A stretch of 64,000 nt of DNA, taken from the NCBI RefSeq assembly GCF_000801105.2, contig NC_079517.1, forward strand, positions 22,329,579 to 22,393,578, read 5' to 3'. This document shows positions 1-11,269 of this stretch, one piece after another. How positions within the stretch are numbered: the first letter of the stretch is position 1; each line of letters starts with the position of its first letter. This DNA is from Raphanus sativus. Its lineage: Eukaryota > Streptophyta > Magnoliopsida > Brassicales > Brassicaceae. Under the pieces are notes generated by a model. It had not been told where the DNA came from. It ran no database searches and was given only the letters and a program-made list of their open reading frames with translations. Made by a program: the position numbers and the translations under genes.

Positions 1-620
1 GCTTTGTTCTGTCGCTCTTGATATAACCTCCTTTGAGTTGAGCGACACAAGCCGAATTATCTTCAAAAACTTTTGTTGGCTCTTTCTTATTAACTATTCC
101 GCTTGAATTTTGTATGTGGTGACTTATTGACCTTAACCACATACATTCTCGACATGCTTCGTGAAACGCAATAGTCTCTGCATGGTTTGAATAAGTTGCT
201 ACCAGAGTTTGTTTATGGGACCGCCAAGAGATCGCGGTTCCACCAATTGTAAAAACATAGCCGGTTTGCGATCGAGCCTTATGAGGATCTGATAAGTATC
301 CTGCATCTGCAGAACCAACCATACCAAAATCGGATTTTCTAAAATACATTAACCCTAAATCAATACGTACCTTGGAGAGAACATATTTGTTCTCGACGCC
401 GTTTTAATAGAAAACGAGCTATATCTTGCAAAGACATTAGTTTCTAAAAGTATATCTAATCAAATACCATTCGCAAGATATATAAGCTCACATATGCTTT
501 ATTACCATTAGCATCTCCAAAGTACTTATTTATATAAGATCTTACCAGGATCTTTTAAACAATATCTCTTTCAATACATGTTCATTCGTTTTGTTTCCAT
601 CAGTTTGTTCTCCAGGAACA
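1..620 (-). pseudogene. copia reverse transcriptase C-terminus and RNase H remnant
   Basis: The minus-strand translation gives the copia RNase H region: GSADAGYLSDPHKARSQTGY, then TAISWRS, KQTLVAT, a SNHAE motif, LHEACRECMWLRS and a FEDNSACVAQLKGG tail close to the window edge. The active-site D of the ADAGYLSD segment and the E of the NHAE segment are visible. Upstream, at about 400-620, pieces of the RT-RNase H linker (RFSS-like, LGLMYFRKSDFG) are recognisable but interrupted by stops and small indels. The copy continues past the left edge. It is part of the copia element whose gag lies near 5 kb and is not functional. Confidence 0.85.
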
Positions 621-2071
621 ACCACTCTTGTTGGAAAAAATTTCAAAGGGTATATATGATTTCATCACCCTTTTCGTATCTGTGAACGCATCTGGTAACT
701 GGTTTGCATAATTATGCAAATGCACAATTTTCTGAACTTCGAGTTCTCTTTAACTTGTAGGGGGATCAAGGTGTAACAAAAACTGTGTACACCATGTAAT
801 CTCTTTTAGGATATCCTCTAATTCCTCCTCCTAATGCTGGAATTCATTATTATTTAAAATGGCAATCGGCAAACCGTGCCGTTAACATATCACCAGCTAC
901 TGGTTCCAGGTATCTCATTTACTGCTTGTTCTAACTCTTTCAGAGTTTTATCGTTCCCGAGAATATCTTTAGTTCTCCAGGGAATACTAAATATCAAGAT
1001 GCAACTCAAGTCGTTTATATCCTGCCAGACATATCAATATACTGCATCTATATTAAAATTTCGGCAGTGACCTTGGAACAAGCTGTTTTTCATTCCTCAA
1101 GGTCATATTTCTTTTCATTCTCTGGACAAATATGCTTGGACTTCTAGTACAAAGCCTTCTCGTTTTTCTAACGAGCTTTATATCAAATTGATTGCCTTAT
1201 TCACTCTTTGGCTAATCAATTCACTCTTTGGCTAATCAATTCACTTTATCCTCATATATAGAGGTAGATTCAGGATCCTCATTTATAAAGCGCTTTTTCA
1301 TTTATTTACTTATTGTCGACAATCTATTTTCTCTTTGGTTCCATCTTTTTACATGTACTGATATGGTTAATCGAGATCTCTTTATCATCATCGATGATTT
1401 ACCCAGGTATCTGACTACACATTAATCCATATCAACGGTCTCTTTAAGAGATTCGTCCTCTATTCATATATTTGCTCCATTTCGAGGACTCTGTGGAACC
1501 AAAGTGGTCTATCACGTCTCTAGCGTGCCATAGACTCATATATCGTCCTTTTAAGACATATTTTCTTATTGGAGCCTTTTCAGCTGGAATATAAGATCAT
1601 TATTTTATCAAAATGTCTGGCATGCATTTTATAAATGGATTGTCCTATATAACGTTCATGATAATCCATTACTCATATCTTATTCCATCCGCTGTTTCAT
1701 ATGCTTCTAGCAACCTTGCGAGCATATTTCTAATTATTCCATATACTTTATCCTTTTTGGATTCTATATGACTCTATTACATGCACAACTGCATGTTTAA
1801 ACCAGATCATGGGAATCATCTTACTTGAATCTACTTTATCAAATTATTTTTCGAGTGAACATAATATTCTCATTGTTCCACTCAATAGGATTCTTTAACT
1901 CTCCCCCTCGAGATGATGACACTCTATGTCTAAAATCTCATACTGAATCCCACTCTAGAACCAGTAACATATTCATATTTCCTATTTGGGATGAATTATG
2001 TTTCAAATCCTTTTGAGTGAGATCCTGATTTGGGACTGTTTAAAGAAATCACATCTATTGATGATTCAACA
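621..2071 (-). other. degenerate copia pol interior
   Basis: This stretch lies between the recognisable RNase H and the hAT insertion and should hold integrase and RT of the copia element. I see no reading frame of useful length on either strand; the short open frames present are chance. It also has a local duplication of about 20 bp near 1207-1245 (the CACTCTTTGGCTAATCAATT motif twice). Confidence 0.5.
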
Positions 2072-2278
2072 CCCATGATTAGGGATGTTAAAATGGGTAA
2101 CTACCCATGGGTTTATCCAAGCCCACAAACTTTGGGTTGTATTTTTGCCTTTTAATTAACAACTGGGTTCAAATTGGGTTTTTACCTTTGAATAAATAAA
2201 TGAATTTACCCTATATGGGTAAACCCAATAAACTAAATGGGTACCCACAAGATTCACATTACGTCGTCTTCTCTTTCA

Positions 2279-2394
2279 ATCTCAGAAAGTTCGAGACGTC
2301 GATCTCAGAAAGTTCGAGACGTCGATCTCTCCGACCTCCCTCTTCGAGACGTCGATCTCTCCGATCTCTGATCTCTTCACTTCTCTCTCAGGTC

Positions 2395-2434
<40 letters not shown>
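2279..2434. repeat. 23-bp tandem repeat followed by (CT)n
   Basis: Two head-to-tail copies of a unit containing CAGAAAGTTCGAGACGTCGA are followed by partial copies. A pyrimidine run of CT dinucleotides follows from 2395 to 2434, with one interruption. The block lies in the presumed 5' untranslated region of the hAT derivative's gene. CT-rich leaders are common near plant transcription starts, so it may mark the promoter or leader; this is an inference. Confidence 0.7.
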
Positions 2435-2435
<1 letters not shown>

Positions 2436-3295
2436 GATCTCTCGATCTCAAATTCTGTTTTTTCTGCAGCAAACCCATCATCAGGTTTTGAGACGGATCT
2501 CTGCAGCAAACCCATCAAGGATATCTGATTGCAACTGTCTCCTTGTCCTCGCTTCACCATCTTTTGATTTCATGCTCCAGTCACCTTTCAGTTTCTATTC
2601 AGGTATAAAGTTGGGTCTGTTCTTGTTGCTTTTCCTGCTTTGAGCATCGTATAAATTGAACTTAGAATCAAATTTTGGACACTGACGCTGGATGCTTGTT
2701 TTTTTTTATCTGTGATGGGTTTTGTCAGTGAAGAATCGTATAAAGTTTTGGTTCTTGTGAACTTATGAACTCTTATGATCTCCTCAGAACTGTGATGGAT
2801 TAATTTTTAATCTTGCTTCTTACTTAGACATCAGTAGCATTTTTAGTCTTGTGCTTGTGTATTGGTTGGAGACAGATGTGCAGATTCATGTTGCTATTTA
2901 CTACTTGAGTAAGCTGAGCGTTCCATTTTACAGGTTTTGAAGAGACAGCAAAGATGAGTGAAAATCTTATGCACAAAGTAGTCCAGTAGCAGTCCAGTAG
3001 CCAGTAGTAGTAGGTGTCACGAGGAAAGCATCTGCTTTATATATTAGTCCAGTACCAGTAGCAGGCCGGTTAATATTATTAGGTAAGCATCTGCGAGTGT
3101 TTCGTAGTGCCTTTAGAGATCAAGTAGAGCTCTTATTATGAATGTCTAGTAACTGTAGTTCTTATTATGAGTTGTTGTCATATTATATTTTTTAAAAAAT
3201 TGTATTATGGTCTTACTTTATTTCAGTGTCTAAAAGTAAAAGTGATGGCAAATGATGTTTATCTCTGATTCTCTTCTTGCTTTTTGTATTTGTAG

Positions 3296-3922
3296 ATGGA
3301 TTCCCAGTTAGTGAGACTACTTGCAGAGCTTGAAAATGAGGAAATGGATGTGGACAGAGAGGAGAATGAAGCTGAACTTCCAGCAGCCCACAGTGAAACT
3401 CAAGTGACTCAACCAACAAAAACGGTATTTCAGTCTAACAAACGCTTAAAGTCTGATGTTTGGAAGGAATACATACCGATAGGTGTAGGGCTAGATGGAA
3501 AGAACAGAGGCCGTTGCATCTATTGTAGTAAGGAGTTAGTAATAGAAGTTAGGAATGGAACATCATCTTTGAAACGGCATTTAGAAATCTGTCCAGTGAA
3601 GCCTGAAAGTGATGGCAGTGCTGAAAGGAAGTATGATCAGAGAGTAGATCGCGAAATGACTAGTGAGCTTATTATCTATCACGATTTGCCTTTTCGGTAT
3701 GTGGAGTATGAGAAGGTTAGGGCAAGAGATAAATATTTGAACCCAAATGTTGTGCATATATGCCGACAAACCGCTGCTGCTGATGTCTTTAGGAAGTATG
3801 AGATGGAGAAAGCAAAGCTCACTTCGAGAGCCTTAGTGCTTTGGTGTTTATACATGTTTTCTTTGTGGTCAGAAGTCAGAACAATGCATTTTGTGGTCAG
3901 AACAATGTTTCGAGAGCTTTAG
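3296..3922 (+). pseudogene. hAT transposase N-terminal fragment with BED zinc finger
   Basis: The ATG follows an intron-like TTTGTAG acceptor, so a 5' untranslated intron is likely. The first ~35 residues are acidic. Residues ~45-100 form a BED-type zinc finger: a SDVWKEY start, C-x2-C in GRCIYCSKEL, then H-x4-C in LKRHLEIC. Residues ~110-170 match the N-terminal hAT segment (a LIIYHDLPFRYVEYEK-type motif and a CRQTAAADVF stretch). The frame then runs into a direct repeat and ends at about 208 residues, against some 650-700 for complete hAT transposases. The DDE core and C-terminal dimerisation domain are absent. If expressed it could bind DNA without cutting it, but that is speculation. Confidence 0.8.
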
Positions 3923-3994
3923 TGCTTTGGTGTTTAGACATGTTTTCTTTGTGGTCAGAGCAATGCATTTTCTTTGTGGTCAGAACATATAGCT
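3823..3994. repeat. 86-bp direct repeat pair in the hAT derivative
   Basis: A segment beginning TTCGAGAGCCTTAGTGCTTT (3823) recurs at 3909 with few changes. The shared GTTTTCTTTGTGGTCAGA motif recurs a third time around 3972. The duplication replaces the point where the transposase coding sequence stops, so it probably arose with, or after, the internal deletion. Confidence 0.7.
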
Positions 3995-4938
3995 TAACGT
4001 CTCTATTGCCAGCAACATATAGCTTAACGTCTGTGTAAATATATTCAAGTTGGTGCTTTGAACTTACATATGCTTTGGTATTTAGGTGATATTGAAGATA
4101 ATTTTGATGATGAACCTACAAATGTTGCAAGTTCTTCAGGAGTATGAGAGAGATTCAAGATTCAAGAAGCTGCAAATGTTGCAAGCTACAATTATTTTTA
4201 ACTGAATAAAAATACTTTTGCTACTTCTTTACATATATTGCAAGCTATAATTTGTTTCAGTTTGAATCAAATATGAATTTATTAAAATTGTGATTTTAAT
4301 ATTTATGCATAGGTATTTAAAATATCTTTTTATTAGTATATAAAATGTATAATTTGATTTTGTATGCAAAAAGATATGAATATTTTATATAAGTTCTTTA
4401 CAACAATTAAAATGGTTTGGGTACCCATGGGTGACCATATATCCTGTTGGGTTATTTTATGGGTTTTAATTTACCCATAATGTCTCTGGGTTTTTTTTGG
4501 GCTGGGCATAAACTGGGTCGGGTTTTTTGTGGGTTAGGCTGGGCTGGGTTATTTTGCCCATTTTAACATCCCTACCCATGATGGTGTCTTTATTTTCTTA
4601 AGACATGCTATATGTGAAAAACCTATAGGTTTTCAACATTTCACAATAATGTCGATAACATTATTGAGGATGGCTATATATCAGTAAACTTCAGGTTTAC
4701 TACTCATTTATAATTTTGACATCCTTCTCTTATGCATGTCTTTTTATCATAAGCTCTAATAGAACCACTAGTAATTTTATATTACTAGATACTATACTTA
4801 TTTGTTTGAGAGAGGATAGATATTTGTTACCTTTAATAGCAATGTATGATGATCTAATATCTGCCAAGTATATCTATCTCCATCCTGAATCTTAAAATAT
4901 TATTTAGAAAAATAATTTCATGTCACATCGATATTATT

Positions 4939-5659
4939 TCATTCATCGATACTTTCTGGCTCAACCAGAAAGTCTGATACATCGAGATGAGTATCATCAT
5001 TTAAACCATGAAAGGATGGCCCGGGTTCATCAGAGATGAAATTCGTTTCACCCCCACTTTTCTCTTTTCCCTTTTGGGATTCTTTATACAGATCGGCTAA
5101 GTGTTTTGGCGTACGACAAGTACGTACCCAATGACCTTTCATGCCACATCTGTAGCAAACCTTTTCTGTTTGCCTTTTGTCATCTAGGGACGACAAGTAC
5201 GTGGACGACAAGTACGTGGAAGTTCTTATTATTTTTCTCATCATAGGGACGAAATCTTCTTCCTCGTCCTCTCCCACGACCATGATAGCGGTTTCAACCG
5301 CATCTACACCCTCGTCCTTTTCTAGTAGGACCAACTTGATGGTTTAGTATCATGATTTCCAACTTTTCAGTTTTCATGGAGGATTTACATCAACTCCAAC
5401 TATTTAGTGAATCCTTTCTTTCAAGGATTTAATTACTCAAAGATCTTTTAGATCTTTTCTTATGATACACCTTATCTTATAATCCATCATCAAATTGGTG
5501 TAAGATATCATGGCTTTTCTTTTCTCATCTGATTAACTTATCGATGATTTCTCAAAGCTCATTTTCTCTCAGGTGCATCTTTGCACCCAGTGCCCAGATC
5601 ATATAATTATTTTTCGTAATATCTAGGGCATTAATTTTTAGCTTTGTCAAATTCGACAT
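4939..5659 (-). pseudogene. copia gag remnant with CCHC zinc knuckle
   Basis: The minus-strand ATG at 5659 opens MSNLTKLKINALDI, followed by a YMIWALGAKMHL motif, the usual start of plant copia Gag. A stop follows after about 37 residues, then frameshifts. An open stretch from 5334 to 4939 carries the zinc knuckle C-x2-C-x4-H-x4-C (CYRCGMKGHWVRTC) followed by RTPKHLADLYKES, typical of the Gag C-terminus leading into protease. A short duplicated STYLSS tract lies just before the knuckle. The gene is broken and the protease downstream is unreadable. Confidence 0.85.
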
Positions 5660-5790
5660 GATTACTATATTCATAAAATAATAATATAAATATAGAAGAT
5701 AATTTAAATGCAGAAATCAAAGGCATAAAATAAAGGCAAAAATTAAATTGCGTAACATTAAATTGCAGAAATTTAAATAACATAAATAAA

Positions 5791-6110
5791 ATTGGAGGCC
5801 TAGCCTACCAAATGATCTGCGGAGTCATGGACTATCATAGTGATCATTTTTTCAAAGTCAGAGGAGGCCTAGCTTGCCATGTTGACTTTATTTTCAAGAT
5901 CCAGGACGCCTAGCCTACTATTTTGATCTTTTCCTATTTCAAGGTCCAGGAGGTCAAGCCTACCATTTTTGACCCTTTTTTTATTCACAGAGGTAAAACC
6001 TACCACGTGTTTCTCTGATCGTGGAGGCCTAGCCTACCATAACGATCAGTCGGGAAAGGCAACGCCTATCATCCCGGAAAATAAACGGAGAAGGCCTAAC
6101 CTCTCACTCC
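5791..6110 (-). repeat. tandem covarying hairpins in copia 5' leader
   Basis: Nine diverged copies of an 18-bp core (plus-strand consensus GGAGGCCTAGCCTACCAT) start near 5794, 5821, 5863, 5904, 5949, 5989, 6023, 6054 and 6087. The core can fold as a 4-bp stem with a 3-nt loop, and several copies change both sides of the stem together: AGGC/GCCT, AGTC/GACT, AGGT/ACCT. Most units are enclosed by an outer stem of unrelated sequence that is still complementary, for example AAATGATC (5810-5817)/GATCATTT (5842-5849), AAAGTCA/TGACTTT, AAGATC/GATCTT and CTGATCG (6015-6021)/CGATCAG (6043-6049). The block lies between the primer site and the gag ATG, so it would be in the genomic RNA leader. Confidence 0.8.
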
Positions 6111-6195
6111 AGAATAATAAATAAAGATTTAAATAAATTAAATATATTGAAAACATAAATTTAAACATCACCTTGCTTGCTTGGTTTAAAACCGA

Positions 6196-6421
6196 TCGGT
6201 ATAAGAGAGCTCTTCATGCTGATAACGTGTTATAAAATATAGATAAAGATTAAGTGTTTATGTGTATATGTATAATATGATTATAAAGATAAATAATATA
6301 ATAAAAGAGGAAGAGGAGAGTGACGTGAGAGAGAGATGATGTAAGTGAATTTTTATTCTTGATTCTATTATTTATGTACAACATTTGACCACTATTTATA
6401 CAAAGAGATAAGTCGGTTAAG
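6196..6421 (-). repeat. start of copia 5' LTR and adjoining primer-site region
   Basis: On the minus strand the LTR ends in ...TTATAACA at plus position 6228, followed directly by an internal sequence beginning CGTTATCAGCATGAA, which occupies the place of the primer binding site. I could not match it to a particular tRNA. LTR sequence then runs up to about 6421, where an insertion interrupts it; the remainder may resume at 8541. The outer LTR end was not located. Confidence 0.55.
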
Positions 6422-8541
6422 TTGCACAAAAAAAAAAGATTTGGTTGAATATACCCATTTAAAACACAAATTAGGGGAATACCTTCAATGATTTTTAATG
6501 GGTTTTGGACTATCTTTTTAGCTGCTTTTTGACGATATTGCCCCTGCAGAAGAGAGAAGAAAGTGTACCTGTTTGCAGACTTAGGTCTGTATCTAGGGAG
6601 TGCTTCATCTGACAATCCTCTGGTTATTGGGAAGAACCGTACTACATCTGCCAAAAAAATAATATTTCCTCTTTTTTTTCTCTGAAACAAACAATATTTA
6701 CTCTCACTTTAAATAAAGAAACATCAAGATCATATAAGTTTCACAAAATTTGTATCAGTGAAAAATCATTTAGAAAATATCTTGCAATATGGATTAACAT
6801 TATTTCTGTTTTTATTATTAAATGGAGTGAGTGAAATTCAAGATTTAAGAGAACAATAAGAGACAAACGTGGACAATCGTGGAGGTTATAGAGTTTGAAC
6901 TGATTCAAATGTGTAAAAGAAGAAGAAATAGACAAAATATGGAAAAGAAAATCGGGATATACATCATTAACGATAAGATATCATATAACAGAAAACATGT
7001 TATATTACCTATCTAATATATATTAACAGTTAATAGCTGACAAATGTTTAAACACTCTCTAACTCTATAATTTAGCGGTACACATAATATTTTCTTAAAA
7101 TTAATTTGTTCGGAATAGGGTATGGACCCTAGTCTCGATTTTGAATTTTCAACTACCATCGATTACTCTTATTTCCTTTGCATTAACCAATCTAGGTTTT
7201 GAATTTTCAACTGCCATCAATTTTTATCAGCCCAGACCTCTGTTGATCTTCTTCTTTTATTTATCTCGTCCTCGTTATTATTTCTCGAATTTTTGAAACT
7301 TTTTATTTACTCATTATTTGATATTAAACTATGAATATGCTAACAAAACATGTATCAGATAACAATCCATGTATCAGTTAATAACCATTAAACAAACAAC
7401 ATATTAAATCACAAATTATGTATCAACCCATTTGGTAGCTAGCAAACTAAGTTTCAAATAATTTATAAGCTGATAAACCATTTATCAACTACACAAACCA
7501 TGTGCCAATCAACAACAAGATTTTTGTAACACCATACAAACCATTTATCAGTTGTTTGGTAACAAACTATGTATCAGTTAACAAAACATGTATCTGATAA
7601 TAAATCATTTATCAAGTAATAAATTATTAATTAGATAATAACGAATTTGTCAAATAATATACTAGATTATGTATCAGCTAACAAAGAATGTAACATTTCA
7701 CACATTATTTATCAGATATATAAGTCATCTATCTAAACAATGTATCAATTCGCAAATCATATATCACCCAATTTATCCGCTAATAAACCATGTATGCAAC
7801 AATGTATAAGCTGACAAACTATTTATTAAAAAAATTATCTGCTAATAAAAAAAATGTATCAGTTAATGATAAGTATTTGTTATTCAACATATATGTTATC
7901 TAGATAAAACGAAACTTCACGAAACCCTCATGAAACCACCATCTGGATCATTGTTCATGACTTCGCTCAATAAGGTGAATCACTAAACCAAATATGAAAA
8001 TTCTTTTGGGTTCGCCCTATTTTCTCTGCCATCAAAGTTTTTTTCTTTGCTATTCTCTTTTCACAACACCACGATTTTTTTTATGACACTATCATAGTTG
8101 TGATTGAAAATTGAAGGTGGATTGTAATTCAAAATTTTAAACAGTGTATAAGTATGAAAAATAAAAAATTTAGTGATTAATGGAGTATGTGAGGATTTAC
8201 AATAAATTAGAACATAGGAAAAAAAATAAAAGAAAAGTAGAACAAAAGAAGAGAGAGAGAGTTTGATTTAAAAAGGAAAAAAGAGAGAGAGGGACCTAAA
8301 ATACAGAGAGAGAGAGAGAAAAAAAAAGATATTAAAATTGATTCTATGTTGGGAGGAAAGCTAGATCTAAGAGAGTAGGATATAGGAAGAGAGAGAGAGT
8401 GAAAATAATCTGACACACTTGTAAGATATCTGGATTTATGGCAGAGGGGCAAAATGGGAATGAAATTTTGGATGAAAGAGATGAGGGTAGATTTCAAATT
8501 AGATGTCCATTTAGGTGCATAGACACCAATTTATGAAAAAA
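6422..8541. mobile_element. probable non-autonomous MULE (about 2.1 kb)
   Basis: The segment is flanked by an imperfect direct repeat GATAAGTCGGTTAAG (6407-6421) and GATAAGTCGGTCAAG (8542-8556), compatible with a 9-11-bp MULE target duplication. The two ends look like long degenerate inverted repeats: each starts with a TTGGT...TAT.CACC-type motif and reaches TTTTGCCCCT about 110 bp in. There is no credible coding frame inside. Boundaries and class are by eye. Confidence 0.5.
7320..7870. repeat. degenerate interspersed repeat, TGTATCAG/TAACAAAC motifs
   Basis: Inside the presumed MULE a short phrase close to ATGTATCAGTTAACAAAC recurs more than ten times with variable spacing of about 25-45 bp. 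Copies are strongly diverged and AT-rich. No coding frame overlaps it. Confidence 0.55.
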
Positions 8542-8766
8542 GATAAGTCGGTCAAGCTCAGATATTTATGAGAAGAAATACATATAATATTATGTCAAGT
8601 CGGTTTGTCAAAGACGGTAAGAGAATGGATCATCTTTCGTATTATCTCTTAACAAGATTAAAGTTCTTGTGATATATTTGTTCACCTTACTACTGTCTTA
8701 CAATGAGTTGATTACTGTCTTAGTTTCTCTATTATTAACTTGTATCTATTACATTTTATTTTTCAG

Positions 8767-10999
8767 ATGTCAGGTTGTGAAGACAATGATGCGCTACTTG
8801 GAGATGGAATTGAATCACAAGGAAAGAAAAGATCAGCCACTGCCAGATCGAGCAGTGATGACCTTCCTCCGTTACCAAAGAAAAAACAAGCTCATAGGGC
8901 ATTGGTGTGGCAACACTTCATTCAAAAAGAAGAGGACCTGAGCCTGTGCAATTGTCGCTACTATGGTCAGGATATCGGGTGCGACACCAAAAAGAGTGGG
9001 ACTAGTGCAATGATAAATCATATTGCGCGCTGTAAGTTGTTCAAAGCTTTTGAGGAAAGTGGTAGTCAGCCGCATTTAAGAACTAGTAGCACTGGTGTAG
9101 TTACTGCGGTTAAGTATGATGCTGGGTTGTTTAGGAGATCTGTGAATGAGATGGTTGTCTTGAATGAGCTGCCATTTTCTTTTATGGAGTCAGAGGGTTT
9201 TAGGAGGTTCTGTCACAATGTATTGCCCATGTATACAGTTCACTGCAGGAGGACAGCAACAGAATATATATTTGGCATGTTTATGAAGGAGAAAGTGAGT
9301 CTGAAGTAGTTGTTTTGCTCTGAGAAGAAGATAGTCTCTTTAACCACTGACATTTGGGCCGCTCCTACAACATCCTACAGCTACATGGTGGTCACAGCGC
9401 ACTGGATTGATAGAAAATGGGATATGCAGAAGAGATTCATCAGTTTTAAGCCTGTGACAGATCACAAAGGAGAGACCATTGCTGAGCATCTCAGTCAGTG
9501 TCTAGCGGATTGGGGCATTGAGAAGGTGTTCAGAGTGACAGTGGACAATGCTAAAGGGAATGACAAGGCACTGTGTCTATTTACTGAATCTTGTAGAGAG
9601 CTAGGGCCTAATGTGCTAATTAAGGATGGTGCCTTGTTACACATGCGTTGATGTGCGCATGTACTGAACTTGATTGTCAGGGACAGTTTAGCTGAGGTGA
9701 AAGAGAGTGTAATGGTGATTAGGAATTTGGTGAAGTATGTGAGATCATCTAGTCTGCGGCTTCAGTCCTTTCAGCTTCGAGTACTTACTAGAAAGGTTAG
9801 TAGAGGAAGCTTGTCTCTCGATTGTATTACACGCTGCAACTCTACATATCTGATGTTGTCGGCTGCATTGAAATTTTGAGTTGCATTTGAGAGGTTATTG
9901 GCATAAGAAATTTTGTACAATGAGTACTTCAAGGAGACAGAAGAGAATGGACAGAAAAGGGTTGGGCCTCCAAGTTCTCAGGGATGGGATGAAGTGCATA
10001 GGTTAGTCAAGTTTCTTAAGCTGTTTTTTGGAAGCACTTTGGCATTCTCAGCATCTAAGACAGTAACCTCCACTAGCTGCTACAATGAGATCGTGATCAT
10101 TGAGAGGAACTTGATAGCTTTGAGCAATAGCAGAGATGAACTTCTAAGGATTCAAGCAACAGAGATGAGGACCAAGTTTGAGAAGTATTGGGATGGGCTG
10201 CTCAACATGAATTCGCTTGTCAGTGTTGCCAGTGTCTTTGATCCTAGAAACAAGATGCAGTTTGCATCTATTTGTTTTGATAAGCTTTATGGAAAGGACA
10301 GTGTGGAAAGTGCTCATCTCAGAACCTGCATAAAGACACTGATGAAGCAGTTGTACGATGAGTATGTGGTGAAGATTGGTCCACCATCTCAAGGTGATAG
10401 TGGTGGAAACATGAGTGAGAATGGGGAAACAGTTGCATGCGTGTTTGAGATGTCTGATGACAAGGAGGAGTATGAAGGGAGGGATTCTTTGTATTCTGAG
10501 ATAGTTTCAGAAGCTGCGAATGAAGAGGCTAGTAGTGAGCTTGACATGTATTTGATGGAAAGGCCTGTGCCAAGAAGCTCTAACAATATGGGATTTGAAT
10601 GGAATGTTCTATCATGGTGGAAGCGCAGTTCTGTGAAGTTTCCTATATTATCAGAACTTGCCAAGGATGTGCTTGCAATTCAAGTCTCTTCTGTTGCTTC
10701 AGAGTCGGCTTTCAGTACAAGCGGTCGGATTTTGGATCCATTTCGAAGTTGCCTAACACCTTACATGATTGAAGAACTTGTGTATACACAACAGTGGATT
10801 CAGAATAGCATCAGTGCAGAAAAGTTTGCAAGCTTGACGCAAATGTTTGAAGAACTTGAATTCCATGACTCACTAGGTAATCGAACTTATCTCACTCTTC
10901 CATACATATTTCTCATGTTTTAATTGTGCATTTAACTGTCTTTCTCATAATATAGAGACTCTACCAATACCAGAGTTAGAAAACGATTTGAACAATTAG
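8767..10999 (+). pseudogene. hAT (Ac-like) transposase, nearly full length, interrupted by four stops
   Basis: The ATG at 8767 follows a polypyrimidine-CAG acceptor, so a leader intron is likely. One continuous frame runs to 10876, then an intron (GT at 10877, AG at 10955) and a short last exon ending with TAG at 10997-10999. In-frame stops lie at 9307, 9649, 9877 and 9904. The N-terminus has a BED-like zinc finger (VWQHF, C-x-C, H-x4-C). The middle has the catalytic-core motif LTTDIWAAPTT and an FRVTVDNAKGND motif. The C-terminus has the hAT dimerisation domain (WWKRSSVKFPILSELAKDVL, then VASESAFSTSGRILDP). With four stops in one undisturbed frame, inactivation appears to be by point mutation. 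Confidence 0.88.
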
Positions 11000-11269
11000 A
11001 GGTAAATTATCTTGCTTTGCAGTTTTGATGTCTTTTGTGTCTTGAAGTCTCTCTGAAATAATTTTTTTTGCTATGTATAAGTTGCAGGTTCAAGTTTGAG
11101 AGACTGAGCAGATGTTGGTGTTTGGTTTTTTCCTTTCGGTCCTCATTATATTTTTTGGAAGTTCTCAATCTTTTTTGAACTATATATCTCAATGAATCTA
11201 TGCCTCTTTCAATGTGTGTTCATTGCAAAGAGTTGTAGATTCAGAATGATTTATAATGATTGAGAAATG

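Larger units (their letters stand above)
2080..4574 (+). mobile_element. hAT-superfamily DNA transposon, internally deleted derivative
   Basis: The element is bounded by terminal inverted repeats TAGGGATGTTAAAATGGG (left) and its exact complement (right). It is flanked by a perfect 8-bp target duplication CCCATGAT at 2072-2079 and 4575-4582. Terminus and duplication length are diagnostic of hAT. The similarity of the ends extends further, with repeated GGGTA/GGGTT motifs characteristic of subterminal binding sites. Its 2495 bp hold one coding fragment (3296-3922) that lacks the transposase core, so the element would depend on a transposase in trans. It sits inside the copia gag-pol region and is therefore younger than the copia insertion. 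Confidence 0.92.
1..6421 (-). mobile_element. Ty1/copia LTR retrotransposon, decayed, 3' end outside window
   Basis: Reading the minus strand, a gag start with a zinc knuckle (4939-5659), an untranslated leader (5660-6227) and RNase H (left edge) appear in the order expected for a copia element. The 3' LTR lies beyond base 1. The 5' LTR begins at 6228 and is cut near 6421 by a MULE-like insertion. A hAT derivative (2080-4574) splits the gag-pol region. Stops and indels are frequent, so no protein can be made. Assignment to copia is firm from the RNase H and gag motifs; the exact lineage is not determined. Confidence 0.85.

Noticed and set aside
2200..2643. 147-codon Ser/Leu-rich frame
   Set aside because: Produced by the CT repeat and a 23-bp tandem repeat in the leader of the hAT derivative.
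6250..6690. 146-codon minus-strand frame across the copia LTR and MULE junction
   Set aside because: Crosses an insertion boundary and has no recognisable domain.
8207..8497. Ser/Phe-rich 96-codon minus-strand frame
   Set aside because: Reads GAGA-rich low-complexity DNA; resembles no protein.
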